From DATGFK01 sp040007395 (GTDB lineage Bacteria > Chloroflexota > Anaerolineae > Aggregatilineales > UBA2796), in the NCBI GenBank assembly GCA_040007395.1, contig JBDTVG010000268.1:1-59468 (forward strand): DNA of 59,468 bases. Direction: 5' to 3'. Of the stretch, positions 17,313 to 23,849 are shown in pieces (position 1 is the stretch's first letter; every line of letters begins with the position of its first letter). The notes under the pieces were generated by a model. That model had not been told where the DNA came from and ran no database searches. It saw only the letters and a list, made by a program, of their open reading frames with translations. Position numbers and translations under genes: made by a program.

Positions 17313-18311
17313 ATGACTGAAAAATCTTCACCCTCTCTCCAAGAGACACTTCTCATGCTCGTGACTGAAGCCACTCGTTACTTAGATGAGTCGCATCAAT
17401 CACTAATCGATGATGGCCGGATATATCAATATCGGGTCACTTCCGAAGACAAACAGGAGTCGCCTCATTTCATGATAAATAACTCCGAGGACAAGAACTA
17501 CTGTTGGGAGGGACTTCCCATATCGCTGCAATATAAAGCTCAAGATCTGAGCAAGCGGTTGCTCGACTTTGCCAAGCAACTTATCCCTCTGGTAAAGTCA
17601 TTTACCCTTAACAGTGAAGCTGACCAACAGAGTCTAATGCTTGGCATAAAATCGATGCGTTCGGCGCTTGTGCTCCGAAATTTCAGGTACTGGGATAAAT
17701 ACACTATCGGCGACCCCAATTCGGGAACGGTTTACGGCGTTGAACCAGCTGGCGAATCCGACGATGCACCTTTGTTACCGACAAATGCCAAACGGAAATT
17801 TATCCAATGTGCAGATCAGCTTACTGAGATCATTGCATTGGCTGAAGCAGGAGGAGCCTTATCAGCGCCTTCCAATGCGGATGCTGCTATTTCGCCTAAT
17901 ACAGCACGATACCGCCGAGGTACTGCGTTCATTATCATGTGGATGAGCAAGGAACAGTCGATGCTCGATGATGTCAACGATGCCGTCAAAGAGGTCTTTG
18001 CCGCCTTTGACATTCGAGCCGTTCGATCTGACGACATCGAGCACGAGGGACAAATCACGCAACGAGTACTAGATGAAATATCAACTGCTGAATTTTTGTT
18101 CGCCGATCTGACTGGGGCTCGGCCAAACGTATACTACGAAGTCGGCTACGCTCATGCCCTTGGAAAACGGGTTATCCTCTTTCGCCAAGCTGACACGGGA
18201 CTTCATTTTGACTTAGCAGGGTATAACTGCCCTGAGTATAAAAACATACGCGAATTGAAGGATAAACTGCGTAAAAGGCTTGAGTCTATAACTAATAAGA
18301 AGCTTGATTGA
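17313..18311 (+). CDS. protein with C-terminal nucleoside 2-deoxyribosyltransferase/TIR-like domain
   Basis: A 332-residue soluble protein. The N-terminal ~195 residues match nothing recognised. The C-terminal domain (~205-325) has the pattern of the NDT/TIR-like group found in bacterial conflict systems: AFIIMWMSKEQ, then DDIEHEGQITQRVLDEI, then AEFLFADLTGARPNVYYEVGYAHALGK, then VILFRQADTGLHFDL. In that group the E in YYEVG and the D in ADLTG line a nucleotide pocket. Some members are thought to attack nucleotides or NAD, but that is inference here. The gene stands alone, flanked by two palindromic repeats, which fits an accessory or defence gene. Confidence 0.75.
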   Translation: MTEKSSPSLQETLLMLVTEATRYLDESHQSLIDDGRIYQYRVTSEDKQESPHFMINNSEDKNYCWEGLPISLQYKAQDLSKRLLDFAKQLIPLVKSFTLNSEADQQSLMLGIKSMRSALVLRNFRYWDKYTIGDPNSGTVYGVEPAGESDDAPLLPTNAKRKFIQCADQLTEIIALAEAGGALSAPSNADAAISPNTARYRRGTAFIIMWMSKEQSMLDDVNDAVKEVFAAFDIRAVRSDDIEHEGQITQRVLDEISTAEFLFADLTGARPNVYYEVGYAHALGKRVILFRQADTGLHFDLAGYNCPEYKNIRELKDKLRKRLESITNKKLD

Positions 18312-18394
18312 ACTAGATATTGAGCAGTTTCATGATCGGTGAATAGGTGCGGTCAATATCTCATTCAATATTTTCGCCCGTTATCTTATCTGTG

Positions 18395-18431
18395 CAGCCC
18401 ACCCGACTCCCTAGAGGGGCTGGGGTGAGGG
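18395..18431. repeat. palindromic intergenic repeat (GGGTGAG type)
   Basis: CCCACCC (18398-18404), then CCCT/AGGGG, then GGGGTGAGGGC. This is a shorter, imperfect member of the repeat family at 10778-10841 and 17014-17098, between the convergent NDT/TIR-like gene and the LCP gene. Confidence 0.45.
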
Positions 18432-18453
18432 CAAAGCAACTAATTAACTCGCG

Positions 18454-19602
18454 CTAATGGTTATAGTCTGCGCCGAAAACCTGCGTCATTAACTGTCCGA
18501 TTGTGCTTCGATTAGGTACAATCGCCACTGTATTGTTGTATGGAACAGCCTGTACATATTTTTCGTCGATTGTGCCGCGCTGAATATTGGCGGCGGGAAT
18601 ATCTTTGGCGTACCAGCCCAGACTCAAAAGCTGGTCAAAGGACATATCGGTGATTACGCCCTTGCTGATCTGATTCCAAATGTCTGGAGCCTTCACAGCA
18701 AGTTGTGGTAGTTCGTCAGGCGTAAGCGCCTTCTGCCGAATCGCGAGAACCACCTGCTGTTGACGATTGGCTCGATCATAGTCGCTGCCCTGATGTCGCG
18801 TCCGGGCGAACTTGAGTGCTAATTTGCCGTCCATATGGTTCAGCCCCGGCGGAATATATAGCGGGTCGAAGCCATAATACATGTCGGGATATTCTGGGTC
18901 GTCAATGGCTTGCGGCACATTAATGTCGATCCCACCAATTGCGTCTACCAGCCCGATCACCGTGTCGAACGACACCACCACATAGCTGTTGACGGGAATC
19001 CCTAGATTATATTGGATCGCTTGCATAACCAGTGCAGGCCCACCACCCGGTTTTTGCAATTCACCCATGACATACACGGTGTTGATCGGCTGCATATCGG
19101 TTTGGTTAGGCAGCGGCATATAGAGATCGCGGGGAATACTAAGCATCCCGACTTTTTTAGTTATTGAGTCAATACTCACTAGGATCAAGGTGTCGGTGCG
19201 AAAGCCAGTCCCTGTTTCACCGGGACGCTTATCGATGCCCATAATCAGGATGCTAAAACGTTGTTTGCCATCCCAAGCGTGGATATTTACCGGAAGCGCA
19301 ACGGCTGAATTTGTCCCACTAACGGTTGGTGGTGGCGTGGCAGTCGCGGAATTGCCCGGTTGCTGATGCGTAGTTGATAAGGCGATCAGCGCGATCACCC
19401 CAATTACGCCGATCACGGCGAGTGCGACGACTAGCCATGTCCAGTTAAAGGTAGGCAACTCTTTTTCCGCCTGACGGCGGCGAATGCGCTCCCGCGTCCG
19501 ACCCCGCCGTTCCAGCGATGGATCGGGATCTTCGGGCTGCGGGATAGGGCTAGCCCAATGTGGCGTAGGCGGTAGTTTGCGTTCGGGTGGACGGTCTTTC
19601 AC
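18454..19602 (-). CDS. LytR-CpsA-Psr (LCP) family phosphotransferase
   Basis: A 382-residue protein: cytoplasmic Arg-rich tail (1-50), one membrane segment (about 53-74), Pro/Thr linker, then the LCP domain (~110-330). Core motifs are ILIMGIDKRPGETGTGFRTDT, SIPRDLYMP and FARTRHQGSDYDRANRQQQ, which carry the Arg and Asp residues that bind the polyprenyl pyrophosphate and metal. The family moves glycopolymers from lipid carriers onto peptidoglycan or proteins outside the membrane. The GTG start at 19602 overlaps the TAG stop of the upstream DUF5063 gene by one base (TAGTG), so the two are translationally coupled. Confidence 0.92.
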   Translation of the reverse strand: MKDRPPERKLPPTPHWASPIPQPEDPDPSLERRGRTRERIRRRQAEKELPTFNWTWLVVALAVIGVIGVIALIALSTTHQQPGNSATATPPPTVSGTNSAVALPVNIHAWDGKQRFSILIMGIDKRPGETGTGFRTDTLILVSIDSITKKVGMLSIPRDLYMPLPNQTDMQPINTVYVMGELQKPGGGPALVMQAIQYNLGIPVNSYVVVSFDTVIGLVDAIGGIDINVPQAIDDPEYPDMYYGFDPLYIPPGLNHMDGKLALKFARTRHQGSDYDRANRQQQVVLAIRQKALTPDELPQLAVKAPDIWNQISKGVITDMSFDQLLSLGWYAKDIPAANIQRGTIDEKYVQAVPYNNTVAIVPNRSTIGQLMTQVFGADYNH

Positions 19603-20132
19603 TATAGGTGTTGATCACTCATTAAATTGTTGGCAATGAGCGCATGTAATGCCCGCAGTGCATCAACTGTGTGTCCGCCCCAATGCACCATAAAGAAAAA
19701 CTTCCAATGCCAGATCGAGAGGAGAATATCTTCCTCTGCGCCTTTGTTGAAGGCTAACAAGCCCGTTTTTAACTCCGAATAAATTTCGGTCAGATCCTCG
19801 GCAAGATCGCCCGCTGTCGGGACACCGTGATCATAGGGATCGGGCAACTGCCAGTAAGTATTATGCTTGCCTAGCTTTTCGGCAACTTGTGGATAGAGAT
19901 GAGCATCCGGCTTCAAAGTCACTTGCTGGGCGACGATCTCATCGGCAGCGTCCAATTCGGGCAACGCCAGCCCTACCTGATACAACGTTACCAGCAGATC
20001 GGCGGATTTATGTACAAATTGAACAGACGTGAGTGCGGAGGGATCTTCGATTAGCTCACAGAATTCTGTCGCTTCGTCGGCAAAATGCTGCACGATCTCC
20101 TGTTGTGTCCCCGCATCTCGACTGAGAGTCAT
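19602..20132 (-). CDS. DUF5063-like protein
   Basis: A 176-residue, acidic, helical, soluble protein with a Trp-rich C-terminal motif (SIWHWKFFFMVHWGGHTVDALRALHALI) typical of what I recognise as DUF5063. No signal or membrane segment, no catalytic motif. The function of the family is unknown. Its stop is fused to the start of the LCP gene and it follows the VWA gene by 52 bases on the same strand, so it may belong to one transcript with the chelatase-like genes. Confidence in the gene is high; in the family label moderate. Confidence 0.72.
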   Translation of the reverse strand: MTLSRDAGTQQEIVQHFADEATEFCELIEDPSALTSVQFVHKSADLLVTLYQVGLALPELDAADEIVAQQVTLKPDAHLYPQVAEKLGKHNTYWQLPDPYDHGVPTAGDLAEDLTEIYSELKTGLLAFNKGAEEDILLSIWHWKFFFMVHWGGHTVDALRALHALIANNLMSDQHL

Positions 20133-20184
20133 CCTTTGCTCCTCACGTGCCGTAGATTCCTGCCAATCAAACGAGCAATTAAGA

Positions 20185-21060
20185 TCATTCCAATTGCTGT
20201 TTGACGGTTTGATATAAGGTTTCTGCTTTTAGGTCGCTTAGAGTATAGCACGGGCCACCTAAACGTTCTGCCAGTTGGTTTGCTAACCCCTGATCGAAGG
20301 CCACATGCTCCATGTTGATCGTCAGGTTGCGGATACCTTCATCTTTGAACTGTTCGGCGATCCGATGGGCTTCTTCCTGCGGCGGCAAATCCGCAATGGA
20401 GACATTACCCGCGCCGTCAGTCAATAAAATCATGAGTGGCATCACATCGGGATGCAGGCGCTTTTCCTGCTGAAAAACTTGCAAAGCCATAGTTAGCCCT
20501 GCTGAAAGCGGGGTTTTGCCGCCAACCGGGATTTCTGCCAATGCCTTTTTTGCCAGCACGACTGAGTTCGTCGGCGGCAGCACCAACACGGCGCGATCCT
20601 TTTGGAACACGACCAGCCCAACCCGATCCCGGCGCTGATAGGCATCGGTCAGCAGGGAGAGAATCGCGCCTTTGGTTGCGTTCATACGCTCGGCAACTGC
20701 CATACTCCATGACGCATCGACCACAAACAGAATCAAGTTAGCCGCTCGCTTGACACGGATCTTGCGCTGCAAATCGTGTGGTTCAATGGCATAGGCCACA
20801 TCGTCGTGGTTGCGCTGATTTTGGAACGGCGCGGCGGCGCGAAATGTCGCGTCGAAAGCAATATCGTCACGGCGCTTGCCTGCTGGACGCGACTGAATAT
20901 AGCGCCCCCGCTTGCGTTCGGTGCGTGTTTGGCTGCGCCGCCCCGACTCTTTGCGCGTCAGGCGATCCAGTGGCGTATCTAGTTTGCGCGGAGCGAACTC
21001 ATCTTTGGCCTGAACCTGCTTGCCGCCTTCCCACCAATTCGATGCTTTATTGTCGAACAC
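20185..21060 (-). CDS. ChlD-like VWA domain protein, 3' half of a frameshifted chelatase gene
   Basis: A 291-residue unit if started at GTG 21060, but that GTG has no Shine-Dalgarno and no other standard start lies in the linker. The frame is open upstream to the A9 run at 21132-21140, adding an acidic linker of 24 residues (SESVTSETAEETND...) that begins inside the ATPase gene. The VWA/integrin-like domain covers ~100-290, with MIDAS motif DASWS, the Thr in GGKTPLSAGL and LLTDGAGN. An Arg/Lys-rich region precedes it. In the Mg/Co-chelatase family, D-type subunits are AAA+-linker-VWA, exactly what a -1 shift from the upstream gene would make (about 680 residues in all). Confidence 0.82.
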   Translation of the reverse strand: MFDNKASNWWEGGKQVQAKDEFAPRKLDTPLDRLTRKESGRRSQTRTERKRGRYIQSRPAGKRRDDIAFDATFRAAAPFQNQRNHDDVAYAIEPHDLQRKIRVKRAANLILFVVDASWSMAVAERMNATKGAILSLLTDAYQRRDRVGLVVFQKDRAVLVLPPTNSVVLAKKALAEIPVGGKTPLSAGLTMALQVFQQEKRLHPDVMPLMILLTDGAGNVSIADLPPQEEAHRIAEQFKDEGIRNLTINMEHVAFDQGLANQLAERLGGPCYTLSDLKAETLYQTVKQQLE

Positions 21061-21119
21061 CGACTGCGGGGCTGGTTGAGTATCGCTCAGATCGTTGGTT
21101 TCTTCGGCGGTTTCGCTGG

Positions 21120-22226
21120 TTACAGATTCACTTTTTTTTTGACCGACGTTTCCTCGGTGGACTCCATCGCCTGCGAGTCGTCAGTGTTCCACTCAGTCTG
21201 GATTTGATCGACACGTTCTTGCAGTTCGGCAGCGCTAATCTGTGCATCGTGGAACGGGCCACGCTTGAGACGGTGTGGCAGTGCCAGTTCAGCCGCCAGC
21301 ATAATATCGCGGCTGGCGATTTCGTGACGACCTTCGAGGGCGGCATGTGCGCGTGCAGCCTTGAGGATCACAAGATCGGCACGGTGTCCGTCAATGTGCA
21401 AGCTACCGGTCAAATTGGCGATGGTGAACAAGTCGCGCTGACTGTACAGTACATCATCCACAATATCACGCGCCCGGACAATCTCGCGGCTGAGTTCTTG
21501 TTCCTGCAAAGCCCAGTCGGCGCGGAACTTTTCAGGATGCTCGTCAAAGGCAATATGTCGCTGCAAGATCGCCATCCGTTCGCGTGCATCGCCCAGACTG
21601 CGAACTTCTACTGACAGCGCAAACCGATCCAACAACTGTGGACGCAGATCGCCTTCTTCAGGATTCATCGTGCCAATCAAGATAAAGCGGGCGGGGTGCT
21701 GAAAACTGATACCTTCGCGCTCAACGATGTTTACGCCCATCGCGGCTGAGTCTAGCAGCAGGTCTACGACGTGATCGTCCAGCAGATTGACCTCATCGAC
21801 GTACAAAATACCCCGGTTAGCAGCCGCCAAAACACCCGGCTCAAAATGGCGTTCGCCTCTTTTGATAGCCTTCTCAATATCGAGCGTACCGACGACGCGA
21901 TCTTCGGTCGCACTGACGGGTAGTTCGACGATACGAATCTGGTGTTTGGCAATAGGCAGGGTTTCACCCGCCGCAACACGTTCGTTTAATTCGTCTGTAA
22001 AGAGATCGGGGCGGCGTGGATCGCAGCTAAATGGATCATCGGCAACAACTTCGATCTCAGGCAGCAGCGCTGCTAACGCACGCGCCGCCGTCGATTTGGC
22101 AGTACCTCGTTCACCCCGGATCAGCACGCCGCCGATACTAGGGTTAACGGCATTCAGGATCAGCGCTCGTTTCATGCGCTCCTGACCGACAATAGCAGTA
22201 AACGGGTAAACAGATCGTATTGACAT
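21120..22226 (-). CDS. ChlI/BchI-like AAA+ ATPase of a Mg/Co-chelatase-type complex
   Basis: A 368-residue AAA+ ATPase of the ChlI/BchI class. Visible motifs: Walker A GERGTAKST (~38-46), the family insert CDPRRPDLF, Walker B GILYVDEVNLL, sensor IGTMNPEEGDLRPQLLDRF with the Arg finger region. I-type subunits form rings that drive metal insertion into porphyrin or corrin with D and H/N subunits. In the zero frame it ends VKKKVNL-stop just after nine A residues. A -1 slip there joins it to the VWA frame. No large (ChlH/CobN) subunit is in the window, so the metal and substrate are not decided here. Confidence 0.93.
   Translation of the reverse strand: MSIRSVYPFTAIVGQERMKRALILNAVNPSIGGVLIRGERGTAKSTAARALAALLPEIEVVADDPFSCDPRRPDLFTDELNERVAAGETLPIAKHQIRIVELPVSATEDRVVGTLDIEKAIKRGERHFEPGVLAAANRGILYVDEVNLLDDHVVDLLLDSAAMGVNIVEREGISFQHPARFILIGTMNPEEGDLRPQLLDRFALSVEVRSLGDARERMAILQRHIAFDEHPEKFRADWALQEQELSREIVRARDIVDDVLYSQRDLFTIANLTGSLHIDGHRADLVILKAARAHAALEGRHEIASRDIMLAAELALPHRLKRGPFHDAQISAAELQERVDQIQTEWNTDDSQAMESTEETSVKKKVNL
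21129..21155 (-). promoter_or_regulatory. candidate -1 programmed frameshift or slippage site
   Basis: On the minus strand, a Shine-Dalgarno-like GAGGA (21155-21151) lies 10 bases before nine A residues (21140-21132), then GTG. Zero-frame codons are GTC AAA AAA AAA GTG, so A_AAA_AAA is a standard -1 slippery heptamer. The GAGGA spacing resembles the stimulator used by dnaX. Slipping back one base leads straight into the open VWA frame; staying in frame hits TAA four codons after the A run. A sequencing indel in the homopolymer is the main alternative. Confidence 0.6.
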
Positions 22227-22389
22227 TGATCAACTTGTCCTAACGGCTTGATTCGACCAAGCCATTATACCTGTTTGGCGCACATTCTGGCAGATCGTAT
22301 TTTGACCTTTGTCAGAACCACCTTATTGATTATTACTCAAAGCGACGTTACCTGACACGGGTGCAAGCAAAGGTTATCAGAGAAATAGT

Positions 22390-22710
22390 AGCCCAAAAGC
22401 TATCCAAATTGTCGATTGGTATCATGCCTTGTCATAGTTGGTCAAAGTCGCTAACGCCGCCTTCGGTGAAGGCTCCGACCAAGCTCAAGGCTGGCTTGAC
22501 CAGTTCTGGCCTGCCTTATACGAGGGGCATTTGGCAAGGGGAATGGCGGCACTACGGACTGTATCCGATCTAGCGCCCAAAGCCATTGCTAACGCTCGTC
22601 ATTACTTTGCCGCCAACCGCACCCGTTTGCACTACAGCACATTCCGAGCCGTCTCTCGGTGCTCTACTACTTGCCTGACAACCTTTGCTCGCACCCTTTT
22701 TCGTTTCTGA
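22390..22710 (+). pseudogene. transposase relic (ISKra4-like)
   Basis: Reading from 22390 gives SPKAIQIVDWYHALS, a TAG stop, then LVKVANAAFGEGSDQAQGW, LDQFWPALYEGHLARGMAAL and ANARHYFAANRTRLHYSTFR. This matches the style of the C-terminal catalytic part of an ISKra4-type DDE transposase (LDWYHAxEHL...YFxxNRxRMxYxxFRA). Both ends are missing, there is an internal stop, and the reading degenerates after FRA. It fills most of the 670-base gap between the chelatase and TIR genes. No inverted repeats were assigned. Family label is moderate; the decayed state is clear. Confidence 0.62.
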
Positions 22711-22896
22711 GATGACTTTCGCATAGAGGAGAGTATAATCCTGATCGTCTGCTGACGGTAAGCGGCTGGCTCTTACGCGACACAAGACGAAGAATAGCCT
22801 CCTATCCATAGTTCGTACTTGCCTTAATCATACTGTGAAAATGCCTCAGGTATCGCAACTATTGCAATTATTGGCGCTAATCAGCGAGTAAAGACC

Positions 22897-23550
22897 ATGA
22901 ACGACCAAGAGAGTTTGCACGACGATCCGCTAGACGAAATCGAGCCTATCGAAGCTTACTGTATGCACTGTCGCCAAACCGTCGAGATGGAAAGCCCCGA
23001 AGCCGTCTGGACAAGCAAGGGGACACCCGGCACTCGTGGCATCTGTCCCGACTGTGGTACAACGGTGTTTCGCATGGGCAAGACTCCCGCGCACGATGCA
23101 CTAACCCGACCTGCGGCGGTGCGGGTTGGCAGCAATATCAAGACTGCCACCAACGGCGGGCGCAGAAAGGCACAACCCGCCACTTACATCAACTACACAC
23201 ACGCCGATGCTGAGTTTGCCACGAAACTTGCTACCGATCTGGAAAATGCTGGAGTCCATACGTGGATTGACAGTGGACAGGAACAAACCCAAGAGGTCAA
23301 GTGGGCAGGCGGTGTACATCCAGCGCTCAAAGAGTCGGTGCGAATGGTGGTGATTCTTTCAGGAACGAACCTTGAGGATACTACCTTAACGGACGCATGG
23401 CGGTTCTTCAAAACGCAGAAAAAGCCGATTGTCTTAGCGATGACTGAAGCCGTCGAAGTGCCTGATCCGCTGCGGCGCAGTCCGCGCTTTGACTTTAGCA
23501 GTGACTATACAGCGGCCTTTCGGCAGCTATTGTTAGCGTTGAGTGATTAA
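22897..23550 (+). CDS. DUF5679 zinc ribbon fused to a TIR domain
   Basis: A 217-residue protein. Residues 20-63 are a DUF5679-type zinc ribbon with C22, C25, C50 and C53 (YCMHC ... CPDC, then TTVFRMG). A basic linker follows, then a TIR domain (~90-215): TYINYTHADAEFATKLATDL, GVHTWID, then VRMVVILSGTNL. In NADase-type TIRs a catalytic Glu lies one helix after the S-x-N-x-L strand; here that stretch reads LTDAWRFFKTQKKPI with no obvious Glu. It may therefore be a binding or scaffold TIR. No partner effector gene adjoins it. Domain calls are good, catalytic status is inferred. Confidence 0.85.
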   Translation: MNDQESLHDDPLDEIEPIEAYCMHCRQTVEMESPEAVWTSKGTPGTRGICPDCGTTVFRMGKTPAHDALTRPAAVRVGSNIKTATNGGRRKAQPATYINYTHADAEFATKLATDLENAGVHTWIDSGQEQTQEVKWAGGVHPALKESVRMVVILSGTNLEDTTLTDAWRFFKTQKKPIVLAMTEAVEVPDPLRRSPRFDFSSDYTAAFRQLLLALSD

Positions 23551-23619
23551 ATCTTTTATTGTGATAAATCAAACAAAGTATTATTCTTTTTGAGAAGATG
23601 GGAGATAAGAGGTTATGTT

Positions 23620-23838
23620 ATGTGGAAGGCCTTACCATTAGCACATGGCGCGTTAGGTATTTGGGATGAACTGGTCCCAATCGTCTTGATCGGTTCATTT
23701 GGCATATTCCTGATCATCAGTGCATGGATTAGCCGTCGCAATGAAAATAATCAGAGTGATGAGCCAACACCGCCCCCAGATAACGCTTCCCCAACAGAAT
23801 CGCCCGACTCTGCCACTGACCACTATCGCCTAGACTAA
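23620..23838 (+). CDS. small single-pass membrane protein upstream of CopC-CopD
   Basis: A 72-residue protein starting at ATG 23620, 7 bases after AAGAGG (23607-23612). One membrane segment (~18-40, LVPIVLIGSFGIFLIISAWI), a short basic stretch (SRRN), then an acidic Pro/Ser-rich cytosolic tail. It ends 11 bases before the CopC-CopD gene, so it probably belongs to the copper/oxidase operon. It could be an assembly or accessory subunit; the sequence matches no family I recognise. A longer TTG start at 23590 is less likely because it lacks a Shine-Dalgarno. Confidence 0.65.
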   Translation: MWKALPLAHGALGIWDELVPIVLIGSFGIFLIISAWISRRNENNQSDEPTPPPDNASPTESPDSATDHYRLD

Positions 23839-23849
23839 CGAGGTTTAAC

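Noticed and set aside
20778..21614. 278-codon plus-strand frame across the chelatase junction
   Set aside because: Antisense to the ATPase and VWA motifs; amino-acid composition is not protein-like.
22226..22896. Coding frames over 60 codons in the gap
   Set aside because: They are pieces of a transposase relic with an internal TAG, not intact genes.
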